A stretch of 64,000 bases of DNA from a bacterium (lineage in GTDB: Bacteria; Gemmatimonadota; Gemmatimonadetes; Longimicrobiales; RSA9), in NCBI GenBank assembly GCA_003242735.1, contig QGVH01000017.1, forward strand, positions 24,287 through 88,286, given 5' to 3'. Positions 44,522 to 54,995 of the stretch are shown here, piece by piece. The notes under the pieces were generated by a model. That model was not told the DNA's origin. It ran no database searches and worked only from the letters and a program-made list of their open reading frames with translations. The translations under genes and the position numbers were made by a program. How positions within the stretch are numbered: the stretch's first letter is position 1; every line of letters starts with the position of its first letter.

Positions 44522-44843
44522 GACACCCGATGGAACCGCAGCCGGGCGTCGTCGCGAACGGAGGGGCGCAGCGGGCCGGCGCATTACGGGCCTGCGCCTG
44601 GCTTGGATCCACCAGGCAGGCGACGTGGATCTCGCCGCGGTCGCCGAAGCCGCTCGCGACGGCGGTCAGAGGGGCGGCCGCTGGACGGAGCGTTGCCGGT
44701 GCAGGTGCTCGGCCGAAGCTGATTGACCGGGCCGGCGGTGGAGCCGGGCTACGAGGGCGGCGACGCGCCTCGGGAATCGGTCGGCCATGCCACGACGGCC
44801 ATGAGGCCTCACTGCATGCGCGCCCGCCCACCGCCGCGCGAAG

Positions 44844-46352
44844 TCATCCGCGCCTCAGGACCAGCTTGACGACGAGGTTCACGTCCGACTCGCCCTTCTC
44901 GACGATGACGAGCGTATCCCCGCGGGATGCCCAGGGTACCTCGGGATTGGCGGCGAACCCGAGATCGAGCTCACCCAGGTACCGGCCACTCGGCTCGAAG
45001 ATGTCGAACAACCGTCCGGGTTCTCCCGGGCGCGATTCGATCTGGACCGCGATGTGGCCGTCCGCGAGAACGTTCACGGACTGTGCGATCTGTGGCCCCA
45101 GCTCGTAGGCGGAGAGAGCGATCCCCGCCACCCTCAGCTCGTCCCGTATCCTCCTGAGCTCCGCATCCTCGCGACGCGGCTGGCGGTGGCTGGACTCGAT
45201 GAGGCGGAGCGTGTCCCCCTCCAGCGTGATGTTGGTCAGCCGGAGGCGGTTCGACTGCATGATCCAGAGCGTCCCGTCCGGTGCCAGCCCGTACAACCAG
45301 TGGGGCTGGAAATGCCGGGCGGCGTCCAACGCCTGTCTTGCGCGCGCCAGCTGCACGGGCGTCAGGGATGCGGCCGATGATGCCTCGGCCATCAGGGGTG
45401 GGAGGGTATCGACGTCGGCGCCGGTGCTATCCACGCGCAGGAACTGCACGGCGTACCGCCCGTCCCCGGTGCGGCCGGCCATCTGGTCGATGATGAAGCC
45501 GGCGGAGTCCATCCGCAGCGACTGGCTCCAGCCCAGCATCGAGGTGATGCGACGCGGAACCGTCTTGATCACGGCGCCGGTGGTATCGAGGACCGTGTAG
45601 CGGCGGTTCCACGCGTCGGTGACCCAGAGGCGGCTTCGATGATCCCACGCCATGCTGACCGGCCCCTCGAACTCGCCCGGGCCGCGACCCCGGCGTCCGA
45701 TGTGCCGCTCGAACGCGCCATCCCTGCCGAGGACGACAATGTGCTGGTTGCCGAAATCGATGGCGTAGACCCTTCCGTCCGGCCCCATGCTCACATTCGT
45801 AATGCGCATGAACGCAAGACGCTCATCGTCCTCCAGCAGCACCGTCCCCGCACGCCACAGCACCTCGGCCCTCCACCCGTCGGCAGAACGCGCCGGTCCA
45901 GCGCGCCGATCATCCCTCCGCGCTCGGGCTGCGGGGCGGGCGTGCCGGCCCGTGCTCTCACCACGCGCCTCCAAGGGTGGGACCGCCGTCGCAGTCGGCT
46001 CGCTCGCCTTCTGGGCGACGGAATCCACCGCCGGCTCTCTGTCGGCGGACAGGCCGGCGCGGAGGTCTCGCTCGTTCTCCTGCACGACCTCGAGGGGTTC
46101 CGAAGCAGCTCGTGGAGCGCCGGCCTCGCATGCCAGGGGCACCAGAGCGAGCAGGCAAGCTCCCGCGATCCCGATGGACCCCGCCCTGTGCCCTCCGGTT
46201 GCTCCTCCGGCACGCACACCGAGACCGAGGAGGCGGCTGGAGGCATTCTTTTCGGGGGTCGCTCGTCGCGCGCGACGGAGTCCTGGTCGATGATCAGACG
46301 AAGAGGCGGGAGGCATAGCGTGCCACGAGTCGTAGGTCGGGACGACGATCAT
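44844..46352 (-). CDS. 6-bladed beta-propeller (NHL-like) lipoprotein
   Basis: Up to 502 residues. A lipoprotein-type segment (GIAGACLLALVPLACEAG, about 60-77) suggests that the true start is nearer 46217 (GTG) than the first ATG at 46352; no start has a good ribosome site. A low-complexity stretch follows, then the propeller (about 165-490): ITNVSMGPDGRVYAIDFGNQHIVVLGRDG, GPGEFEGPVSMAWDHRSRLWVTD, HWLYGLAPDGTLWIMQ and FDIFEPSGRYLGEL (in parts). Such propellers are abundant in Gemmatimonadota and related groups; functions are mostly unknown. A decayed relative lies at 47.5 kb. Confidence 0.75.
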   Translation of the reverse strand: MIVVPTYDSWHAMPPASSSDHRPGLRRARRATPEKNASSRLLGLGVRAGGATGGHRAGSIGIAGACLLALVPLACEAGAPRAASEPLEVVQENERDLRAGLSADREPAVDSVAQKASEPTATAVPPLEARGESTGRHARPAARARRDDRRAGPARSADGWRAEVLWRAGTVLLEDDERLAFMRITNVSMGPDGRVYAIDFGNQHIVVLGRDGAFERHIGRRGRGPGEFEGPVSMAWDHRSRLWVTDAWNRRYTVLDTTGAVIKTVPRRITSMLGWSQSLRMDSAGFIIDQMAGRTGDGRYAVQFLRVDSTGADVDTLPPLMAEASSAASLTPVQLARARQALDAARHFQPHWLYGLAPDGTLWIMQSNRLRLTNITLEGDTLRLIESSHRQPRREDAELRRIRDELRVAGIALSAYELGPQIAQSVNVLADGHIAVQIESRPGEPGRLFDIFEPSGRYLGELDLGFAANPEVPWASRGDTLVIVEKGESDVNLVVKLVLRRG

Positions 46353-46601
46353 CCCGGCTCGGCAGCGAGCCGATGCACCGGGGGTCGGATCCGATCCATC
46401 CCCCGCGATTCACTGAGCCGTTGCAACCTGGTCGCCTTCCAGAACCACGGATGGCCGTTCCCTGCTCGGGTTGCTCTCGTCGAAACCCACTCTTCATGCT
46501 CGGGCGCGCGGGTTCCGAGTGCCGTCGCATGCCCAACCCGCTGAGTATCGTTCCGGGCATCGATACGGCTGCGCTGGCCCCCGACCGTTGGACGGAACGA
46601 G

Positions 46602-47040
46602 ATGCGCTGTCAAGCGGGACCGACCCGCGCTCCTCGCTTGCTCCTGGCCGCAGCGCTCCTGGGCGTGCTGGGTCGTGCCGCCGCATCCGACGGCTCCAGC
46701 GGTGAGGCGGCTGAGCTATCGACCGAAGAGGTCCTGGCCACGCTCCAGGCGCTCGACGAGGCGGTGCGGCAGAAGGACACGGCAACGATCGCCGCAATGC
46801 TGACAGACAACTACGCCCACCTGAGCTCGAGGGGCGGCGTCCGTTCTCCGGACTGACCGCTGCGGGATCTGCTCGGCCATCCGCGTTACCGGCTGGATCA
46901 CTCCGATCGGAGGGAGGTGCAGGTGTCGCTGTATGGCGCCGCGGCGGTGGTGAGCAGCCGGCGGCGCGGCGAGGGGACCTAAGACAGCGAGCCGATCCGC
47001 GACGGCCAGCCCTGCAGTCTCGTCATGGTGAAGGACCTCG
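46602..47040 (+). pseudogene. NTF2/SnoaL-like protein broken by two in-frame stops
   Basis: Signal peptide (LLLAAALLGVLGRAAA), then EVLATLQALDEAVRQKDTATIAAMLTDNYAHLSSRGGV, the opening of an NTF2-like (DUF4440) domain. Without any frame change the text continues past a TGA (46854-46856) as LRDLLGHPRYRLDHSDRREVQVSLYGAAAVVSSRRRGEGT, then a TAA (46980-46982) at a position that is normally Tyr, then DSEPIRDGQPCSLVMVKD. After about 47035 the family C-terminus is lost. Two stops plus the lost end mark it as dead. Confidence 0.7.
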
Positions 47041-47057
47041 GCGGAGCCGGTCCTGGA

Positions 47058-47486
47058 CTAGACGCTCTCCGGAAGCCCTTCCCCCCTCGTCCGCCGGCCG
47101 ACCAGGACGAGGCTGCTGATCAACACCATCGCCACGATGGTGTTGAGCACTTGCCCCCCAACGCGGGGAGCGCCAAAGAGAACGAGCCCGTTCAACAGTC
47201 CGTCCACCCAAAGAGCGATCGTGGCCCACACGCCCACGCGCCACCAGCGTTCCGGTTTCGTGAACAGGCCGACGCCCGCCCGCAGTCCCACGCCGGCGAT
47301 CGACATCATGAGCAGCCCCAGGGCACGGACGCTGAGATCGCCGGCCAGGACCTCATTGGTGACGGCCGCTCCTTTGAGCAGCATCGCCACCCCTCCGAAC
47401 AGCCGCACACCGCAGATCAGGATCAACAGCCCCGCTATCGTGAACCGCCCCCCTGCTCCGCCGCCCTTTCTGCCAACGCCTCCCAT
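47058..47486 (-). CDS. Hypothetical four-pass membrane protein
   Basis: 142 residues. Four hydrophobic segments (about 15-35, 42-65, 82-102 and 108-128) joined by short charged loops, with KPERWWRVGVWA in the third. No family recognised. The ATG at 47486 overlaps the stop of the upstream beta-propeller relic (TGATG) and has AAGGAG 9 bases upstream, so it was once coupled to that gene and may still be translated on its own. Confidence 0.6.
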   Translation of the reverse strand: MGGVGRKGGGAGGRFTIAGLLILICGVRLFGGVAMLLKGAAVTNEVLAGDLSVRALGLLMMSIAGVGLRAGVGLFTKPERWWRVGVWATIALWVDGLLNGLVLFGAPRVGGQVLNTIVAMVLISSLVLVGRRTRGEGLPESV

Positions 47487-48145
47487 CAATCGGAACTCCT
47501 TTCAATCGCGACCGACCGAGCTATGGGCAGCATCTCCGGCCGATCCGGATGATCGATCGTCGAGAGGTACTCTCGCCGCTGCTCGGGGTCGGTGATCGCT
47601 CGAGTGAAGGAGTCGGTGTAGGCCTCGACGACTTCCCGGGTCACGCGTCGAGGCGCACGCGCGACGCCGTACATCTCCGACAACGTCCCCGCCTCGAGGA
47701 CCCGAATGCGAAAGTCCGGGCCGGCCGCAGCCGGCCGCAATGTGGAGCGCGTCTCCCGACACGGCGAACGGCGTGCTGATCGTAAATGGAACGGGAACCT
47801 GGCTGTGACCCGTCCACACCCACACGGGTCCCGGCGCCAACGCCTGGGGAGCTCGCGCTCTCGTCGCAACGTCCATCTGGATCAGCTGCGATGTATCATC
47901 CAGGATCTGCCCGGGCTGGAGAGCTGCGGCCATGAAGACACACACCTCCCTGGCGAGGATGGCTCCGTCCGCGTCGATGCCGGCTGCCTGGATCGGCGCT
48001 TCGGCAGCCGACGCCATAGGGACGGTCCGCACGAGCATGCCATCCGCATCGAAGATCGTGAGCCGGCGTTGTCGTCATCCCAGACGGCCACAGAGCGCGG
48101 CAATGCACGGGCGATGTCGCAAGGACTCTTGCCCTCTCGACGCAA
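47486..48145 (-). pseudogene. Beta-propeller protein, frameshifted relic
   Basis: Fragments in three frames join to a 6-bladed propeller of the same class as the intact gene at 45 kb: RSVAVWDDDNA, then LTIFDADGMLVRTVPMASAAEAPIQAAGIDADGAILA (in parts), PFTISTPFAVSGDALHIAAG, then DFRIRVLEAGTLSEMYGVARAPRRVTREVVEAY and a normal family end. One lesion is a 10-bp tandem duplication, CCGGCCGCA(G/A) at 47721-47740, which shifts the frame inside IAAGPDF. The other is a one-base loss near 48061-48066. The N-terminal blades are missing. Confidence 0.7.
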
Positions 48146-48189
48146 ATGATCGAGTGGCCGCCATCAACCTCGGGTCGAACATGGCGCAT

Positions 48190-48636
48190 GGCGGCCAAGG
48201 TTGGCAATACGGCACGGGCAAGCCTGGGTGGCGGAGCAGCTCGAGCCCCCGGGCTGTACGTCGGGCAGGAGCTTCTGCTGATGCGGCTCTGCCACACCGA
48301 AGGGCTGCGCCAGACCGCCCTCCCCGAGGGTTGGGCATCAAGCCGCCGACGCTCGACCGGAGGCTCTCCCGCCTGGAGGCCGCGGGGTTCGTCGAACGCC
48401 GTCAGGCCCCCGACGATGCGCGCGCAACGCCGACGTTGCCGACGTTGCTGACGCCCCGCGGCCGCGGCACGTGCGCGCAGCTCCGCGAGGTCTGGCGCCA
48501 GGCCGACGTCCTCCCCCGCGAAGCGCTGCCACCCGACGACGCTGCCGAGCGCGAGCGCCTCCTGGACGCGCTCGCGCGGGGTGTGTTCGTGGCCCGGTCG
48601 ACGTCGACGGCCCATCAGCTACGTCGCGACCGATGA
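48190..48636 (+). pseudogene. MarR-family regulator, frameshifted
   Basis: First frame: LYVGQELLLMRLCHTEGLRQTALPEG. Second frame: LGIKPPTLDRRLSRLEAAGFVERRQAPDDARAT, LLTPRGRGTCAQLREVWRQAD and LPPDDAAERERLLDALARGV. Together they give a MarR winged helix with its beta-wing (ERRxxPDDAR) and C-terminal dimerisation helix. One base is missing near 48326-48333. The start is not clear. It is divergent from the propeller relic. Confidence 0.7.
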
Positions 48637-48800
48637 CCTCGCCCGTCTGGCGGAGCTCGCGCTCAAAGATGCTCGGCAGGATCACGCGGTCGTCCCGATC
48701 GGCGGGCCGCGGGTCACGTACCGGGAACTCCTGCCGATCCTACCGGAGATCTGCGGCCGCGAGCTCCGCTTCGAGCGGCTGGACGTGGCGGCTGTTGCCA
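48611..48800 (+). pseudogene. NmrA/SDR-type NAD(P)-binding protein fragment
   Basis: ISYVATDDLARLAELALKDAR, then HAVVPIGGPRVTYRELLPILPEICGRELRFERLDV is the C-terminal half of an NmrA-like or atypical SDR protein (YVxVDDLARxxxLAL, GGPxxxTYRE). The Rossmann N-terminus is absent. It overlaps the last codons of the MarR relic in another frame. Confidence 0.55.
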
Positions 48801-48915
48801 TCGAGGGGGGCGCCGGCGAGGTGTACTCGATCGATCCTCGGCCGTCGGCCTCCCTCTCAAGACTGTGCAAGCGCTGGGCGACGGCCGTCTACTCTCGCTC
48901 GACAAAGACACGTCC

Positions 48916-49758
48916 ATGCTCAGGTCCCGAACGCTCAAGCGCAGACGGCGGAGGGTCCTGGTCGTCGCCTGCCTGCTCGTGGCGGCAGCCGCAATGGGCT
49001 CCGCCGCGATCGAGCCGTCGAACGACCGCGACTGGCGCCCGGAGCAGGCGGTGCTGCCGGAGATCACGTTCGAGGGCGACGTCGTCCGGATCCGCAACGT
49101 CCGCGACTCCAGGCACCACGCGGACGGCAGCGCCACGCCCGCCTACGACGACCGCACGTAACTCCTGCGCAAGATCGAGCGTGTGTGGTTCGGGGTGTCG
49201 CCGTTCGGGGCGAACCGGCGCGGACCGGCGCACGTGTTCCCCTCATTCGGCTCCTCGGACTCGCAATACGTTGCGATCTCCGTCGAGGCGAGGAAGGAGG
49301 TGGGCGAGGAGTACTCGGTCTGGAAGGGGCTACTGAAGCGCTACGAGCTGATGTACGTGATCGCCGACGAACACGATGTCATCCCCTTGCGGACCGAGGT
49401 CTGGGGCGACCCGGTGCACCTCTACCCCACGCGTGCGACGCCGGAACAGGCGCGGCAGATCTTCGTGCGGATGCTCGAGCGCGCGGAAGCGTTGCGCACG
49501 CGGCCGGTGTTCTACAACACGGTGAGCAACAACTGCACGAGCAACATCGTGGAGCCGATCAACGAGATCGCGACGCGTCGCATCCGCTTCGGCCTGGACC
49601 TCCTGCTGCCGGGCTACTCGGATGCCCGCGCACACCGGTTGGGCCTGCTCGACACCGACCCGCCGCTGGAAGAGGCCCGGCGCGTGTCCCTCGTGAACGA
49701 TCGGGTGGCGGCGGCGCTCGACGAGGCGGAATTCTCGCTGCGGATCCGGGGGCTGTAG
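48916..49758 (+). pseudogene. DUF4105 membrane protein interrupted by one TAA
   Basis: One continuous frame of 280 codons with a single stop. N-terminus: basic residues and one membrane segment (VLVVACLLVAAAAMGSAA). The DUF4105 domain begins DWRPEQAVLPEITFEGDVVRIRNVRD and continues past TAA (49159-49161, where the family has Tyr) with LRKIERVWFGVSPFG, GPAHVFPSFG, SVEARKEVGEEYSVW, YELMYVIADEHDVIPLRT and FYNTVSNNCTSNIV. The rest is intact to a TAG. Either a recent nonsense mutation or a sequence error; only one base need change. Confidence 0.8.
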
Positions 49759-50295
49759 TCCTTTTCGTACACGACTCACGACGCAGAACCCCCGGCGACC
49801 CGGACCCGGTCCGGACGCCGGGGTTCTCGCCACTGGCGAGAGACGCGCCGTTCGGTTCGGGGCTCTCGCGGCGGAGAGCCGACCGTCGTCTCCCTTCCCT
49901 TCCTCGCCGCGCGGTCTGCGGCTCGGGCGCCCCTGGCCCGGGGGCATTCGCTCGGCTGCGCCAGCGACCTCGCAGCCTGCCCGCCGGGAACCGAACCTTC
50001 CCGGCGAGCGCGTCCTCCGGAAGGCGTCCCCTCCGGAGGATCCGCGCCGTCGGTCCGAGGACCGCCCCACCGCACGACGCGTGTGTCCGCACGGTCGCCC
50101 CGCGGTTCGGCCCGCGCACGTCTTTGGTCGGACACTGTAAGATGCTGTATCGCAACGAGTTGTATCAGTCGACGCCAGGAATCCGGATTCCGGCTCCGCG
50201 CCCGTCCCCGCAACGCTCACGGGCGCAGACGCTTGGCCGTTTGTAACAATTTCAATCCACGCTCAACTACCGCTTCTCCACCGTCCGCACGGGAG

Positions 50296-50339
50296 ATTTC
50301 CACGGCGAGGCGACACTTATCCACAGAAAACGTGGAAAA
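50296..50339. promoter_or_regulatory. Cluster of DnaA-box-like sites
   Basis: A perfect consensus box TTATCCACA (50317-50325) flanked by ATTTCCACG (50296-50304) and, inverted, CGTGGAAAA (50331-50339, i.e. TTTTCCACG). Just upstream is a locally AT-rich segment with TTGTAACAATTTCAAT (50241-50256). In such GC-rich DNA this density is unlikely by chance. Confidence 0.5.
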
Positions 50340-50370
50340 GGGGACTGGTGGAGGCGCCGGGGGCGTGCCG

Positions 50371-50590
50371 GGCCGTCGTGGGCAGCGACCGCGGCGAAGC
50401 TCCGTACTCGTTGGTCGCCGAAGCCCCGTGTTGGGGCGTTCGCCGCGTCGGGCGCGGCAAAGATCCATCCCACGGCGGGCTCGCCGTTCGGGGTTGGATC
50501 CCAGCCGCGTCGCACCCGGCCAAACTCCACCCTCCGGCATCACGACTGCCGCCACCATGGACGTTGACCGTGGCGAAGCCTGTGGCGCCA
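50371..50590. repeat. 62-bp-period palindrome array A
   Basis: Degenerate 33-bp dyads at about 50371-50403, 50434-50466, 50496-50528 and a weak fourth at 50558-50590, i.e. 62-bp steps. Typical left half GGnnGTTCGCCGC and right half GCGGCnAAGnTCC. The 29-30-bp stretches between them are not alike. The period is not a multiple of three, so this is not a protein repeat. Confidence 0.65.
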
Positions 50591-50621
50591 TCGGCTTCAA
50601 CGGCCGGGGCCCCACTGCCAA

Positions 50622-50760
50622 CGCCCGCGATCCCGCGCCGCCCGGCGGGCTTGCCGCGCGTCGCGTGGCCAGGCCCCGTCGCATCGCGTAGCGAGATCCC
50701 GTCATGTCGTCTGGCGAGCTCCCGTCGCGTCGTGCTGCGCGATCCCATGGCCCGGCGGAG
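50622..50760 (+). repeat. 23-bp degenerate minisatellite
   Basis: Units starting near 50622, 50645, 50668, 50691, 50714 and 50737 share the core GCGAGnTCCCGTCGCGTCG. The clearest are GCGAGATCCCGTC (50691), GCGAGCTCCCGTC (50714) and GCGCGATCCC (50737). Similarity fades in both directions. Confidence 0.55.
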
Positions 50761-51036
50761 TCGGTCGTCTCGCGTTGCGGCGGCACCGATTGGGGACACG
50801 TCCACGCGCTTCATCGACCGGGCACCCAGGTCCTCTCGGGAGACCGCTCGCCTGCCGGTCACGGCGAGGCGCTCGCCGGCCGGCGGCCCCTCCACCGAGC
50901 ATCGCGGCCCGCCCCGGTCCATGCCGGCCATTGCGCACGCGCCGGCGCGGCCCCATGCTGCCACCGTCGCTGGCGGCGAGGTGCGCGTCCCACCGACGGC
51001 GAGGCCCACCCCTTCCCTTTCGATCCGGAGGCGAGC

Positions 51037-51582
51037 GTGAGCACGACGGCCACCTTCCCCGCGTGGGCGGAGCGGGTCCAGGCGGTGACCAAGGCGCAGT
51101 TCCTGGACCTCTACGAGGCCGAACACGCAACGACGATGAAAGTCTTGCGCGCCTACCCGCGGGACGAGCTGGACTTCAAGCCGCATCCGCGGAGCAACAC
51201 CGCGAGGGAACTGGCGTGGCTCTTCGTGCTCGAGCGGCAGCTCGGGAAGATGGTGTTCCAGGACGCGTTCGCGAACGGCGTCCCCGCTGGCCAGGCGCCG
51301 CCATCGCCGCCGGAGTCGTGGGACGAGCTGCTCGCCGTCCTCGAGCAGGCGCACCGCGAGTTCGGCGACCTGGTCCGCGGCATGTCGGAGGAGCAGCTCT
51401 CCGAGAGAGTCCACTTCATGGTCGCGCCGAAGACGCTGGGCCTCGTCCCGCGCCTGTGGTTCGCGTGGTTCCTCCTGCACGATGAGATCCATCATCGCGG
51501 GCAGTTCTCGGTCTACCTCCGCATGGTGGGCGGGAAGGTGCCGTCGATCTACGGCCCGAGCGCGGACGAGCCCTGGATCTGA
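51037..51582 (+). CDS. DinB-family protein (second copy)
   Basis: 181 residues in the four-helix DinB layout: FLDLYEAEHATTMKVLRAYP, ARELAWLFVLERQLGKMVF, and the metal histidines in LLHDEIHHRGQFSVYLRMVGGKVP followed by SIYGPSADEPW. The second helix has LF where the other copy (32.2 kb) has NH, so one ligand may differ. GTG start with CGGAGG 9 bases upstream. Related to but clearly distinct from the other DinB protein. Confidence 0.85.
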   Translation: MSTTATFPAWAERVQAVTKAQFLDLYEAEHATTMKVLRAYPRDELDFKPHPRSNTARELAWLFVLERQLGKMVFQDAFANGVPAGQAPPSPPESWDELLAVLEQAHREFGDLVRGMSEEQLSERVHFMVAPKTLGLVPRLWFAWFLLHDEIHHRGQFSVYLRMVGGKVPSIYGPSADEPWI

Positions 51583-51688
51583 AGAGCCGACGATGCCGGA
51601 GCGCGAGCCCGGCGGCGGGTCTGGCCCCGAACGGAGGCCAACCGCCCCGGGCTCCGCTCCGTGCCCTTCACCCGGCCGGCCAGCGCGG

Positions 51689-52999
51689 TCATTCCTCGTG
51701 CGCCCGTCGTTCTCCTTCCCCCTGCTCCGGCCTCACCAGCACCTTGTCGATGCGGAATCCGTCGAGGTCGACGACCTCGAAGCAGTAGCCGCCGTCCACG
51801 AAGCGCTCGCCGGGCATCGGCACCCGTCCGAAGCGCTGCAGGATGAAGCCGCCGACCGTGCGGTAGCCCTCGGGCATCGCGAAGCGCTCTTCCTCCACGC
51901 CCAGGAAGCGGCGGAGCTCATCCATCGGGAGCGCCGCGTCCACGAGCAGTGAGCCGTCCTCGCGCATCGTGATGCGCGGGGGCCCGGGCTCGATCTGGCC
52001 GACGATGCCCTCCAGGATGTCGCTCGGCGTGACGATGCCCGTGATGCCGCCGTACTCGTCGAGCAGGATGGCGAGATGGATGCCGGTGCTGCGGAAGCGC
52101 TCGAGCAGGTTCAGGACGAGCATGGACTCGGGAAGGAACAGTGGCTTGCGCAGCCGGCGCCGGATGTCCAGCGGCTCGCCGGCGGCGAGGTCGGCCCACA
52201 GGTCGCGGACATCGACGACGCCCAACACGTGATCGAGCTCGCCTTCGCAGACGAGGTATCGGGTGTGTGGATGCCGGATCGTGGTGCGGATCGTCTCTTC
52301 GACGGGGTCGTCGACGTCGAGCCAGACGATCCTGTTGCGGGGCGTCATCACGGTCTCGGCGGTCTCGTCCGCGAGCCAGAACACGCGCTCGACGACCTCG
52401 AGTTCGGCCTGGCGGAACACGCCCGCGCGCGTGCCCTCGGCGAGGAGCGCCGCGATCTCCTCCTCCGTGACCGTCGGCTCGCGCCGCGGCCCGATGCCGA
52501 GCAGCCGGACCACCGCCTCGGTCGAGACGCTCATGAGCCACACCGCCGGCCGGGCCACGATGGCGAGCCCGTGCATGAGCGGCGCGACGAGTCCCGCGAT
52601 GCGCTCGGGGCTGTGGAGCGCGATCCGTTTGGGAACCAGCTCACCCAGGAGCAGCGAGACGTAGGTGACGCCGACGACGACCACGCCGACCGCGAGGGGC
52701 AACGCGTACGGCCGCAGCGCGGGCACCTGCCGGAGCAGCTCTGCGAGGGGCTGTGCGATCGTGGCCGCGCTGAACGCGCCGGTGAAGACACCGACCAACG
52801 TGATGCCGATCTGGACCGTGGCGAGGAAGCGGCTCGGCGATTCGGCGAGCTCGAGTACGCGTCGCGCCTTCGGGTCGCCCTCGGCCGCGCTCACGCGCAG
52901 GCGCGACTTGCGCGCGGTGACCACGGCGATCTCGGACATGGCGAACAACCCGTTCGCCAGGATGAGGAGCAGGATGAGCACCAGTGAGATCGTCAACAC
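51689..52999 (-). CDS. CorC/HlyC-type membrane protein (CNNM, CBS pair, CorC_HlyC domain)
   Basis: 436 residues. A CNNM/DUF21 membrane domain (about 1-190, four hydrophobic segments, with GLFAMSEIAVVTARKSRL and TYVSLLLGELVPKRIALHSPE), two CBS motifs (about 205-335, with VMTPRNRIVWLD and GVVDVRDLW, ILLDEYGGITGIVTPSDILEGIVG) and a C-terminal CorC_HlyC domain (about 350-430, GGFILQRFGRVPMPGE). The family is linked to magnesium or cobalt efflux and membrane integrity; 'hemolysin' is a historical name. Start at the GTG 52999 gives the family N-terminus; longer starts reach 53092. Confidence 0.88.
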   Translation of the reverse strand: MLTISLVLILLLILANGLFAMSEIAVVTARKSRLRVSAAEGDPKARRVLELAESPSRFLATVQIGITLVGVFTGAFSAATIAQPLAELLRQVPALRPYALPLAVGVVVVGVTYVSLLLGELVPKRIALHSPERIAGLVAPLMHGLAIVARPAVWLMSVSTEAVVRLLGIGPRREPTVTEEEIAALLAEGTRAGVFRQAELEVVERVFWLADETAETVMTPRNRIVWLDVDDPVEETIRTTIRHPHTRYLVCEGELDHVLGVVDVRDLWADLAAGEPLDIRRRLRKPLFLPESMLVLNLLERFRSTGIHLAILLDEYGGITGIVTPSDILEGIVGQIEPGPPRITMREDGSLLVDAALPMDELRRFLGVEEERFAMPEGYRTVGGFILQRFGRVPMPGERFVDGGYCFEVVDLDGFRIDKVLVRPEQGEGERRAHEE

Positions 53000-53256
53000 G
53001 GGACGCCGCTCGCGCCAGGGGTGGATGTCTCTCGACGGCAGCGCCGCCCTCCGACCGTGCCTCTCGGTGACGCGCCGGGGCCTCGCCTGCAAGGTCGATG
53101 CGCGGGGCGGACGATGACGACTCCGCCCGGAGGGGGACAGGGGGTATCCGGCAGCGGGGGTGGCGAGGGGGGAGGAGGGCGGCGGCGGGGTGGGCGGGAG
53201 GGTGGGGCGGGGCGAGGGGGTGACGAAGTCGACGCCCCGCCCCGCCCTGCCCGGGC

Positions 53257-54668
<1,412 letters not shown>

Positions 54669-54672
<4 letters not shown>

Positions 54673-54971
54673 TGGGCACCGTCCTGCCGCTTCTTGAACA
54701 TCTGGAGCATCCGGTCAGTGACCATGAAGCCGCCGACCACGTTGATGGTCGCGAGCACGACCGCCGCGACGCCGATCACGGTGCTGACCGGCGACTCGAG
54801 GCGCCCCGCGACGAGGACGGCCCCGACCAGGGTGATGCCGGAGATCGCGTTGGATCCGGACATCAGCGGCGTGTGCAGGATCTGGGGGACCTTGGTGATG
54901 ACCTCGAATCCGACGAACATCGCGAGGACGAACACGTACAGCGCGATGAGCAGGCTTTGCAGCTCCAGCAT
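54669..54971 (-). CDS. pntAB: NAD(P) transhydrogenase membrane subunit (alpha part 2)
   Basis: 100 residues, three membrane helices: LLIALYVFVLAMFVGFEVI, then NAISGITLVGAVLVAG and VIGVAAVVLATINVVGGFMVTDRML. It corresponds to the C-terminal membrane part of E. coli PntA, here a separate gene, the usual three-gene split of many bacteria. Starts 24 bases after pntA and overlaps pntB. Confidence 0.93.
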
Positions 54972-54995
54972 GGCGACTCCTCGGAATTGGGGGCA

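Larger units (their letters stand above)
43741..44843. other. Gene-poor stretch with relics
   Basis: No intact gene. It contains an aldo/keto reductase C-terminal relic, a degenerate 35-bp repeat and an alpha/beta hydrolase N-terminal relic, listed separately. The remaining frames show nothing recognisable. Confidence 0.5.
49759..51036. other. 1.3-kb gene-free stretch with repeats and DnaA-like sites
   Basis: No reading frame on either strand has family features. It holds, in order, an AT-richer patch with DnaA-box-like sites (50296-50339), a 62-bp-period palindrome array (50371-50590) and a 23-bp-period minisatellite (50622-50760, fading towards 50870), then the ribosome site of the DinB gene. 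Confidence 0.6.

Noticed and set aside
44522..44843. Continuation of the alpha/beta hydrolase relic
   Set aside because: No frame on either strand gives GxSxG or other hydrolase motifs after the first 25 codons.
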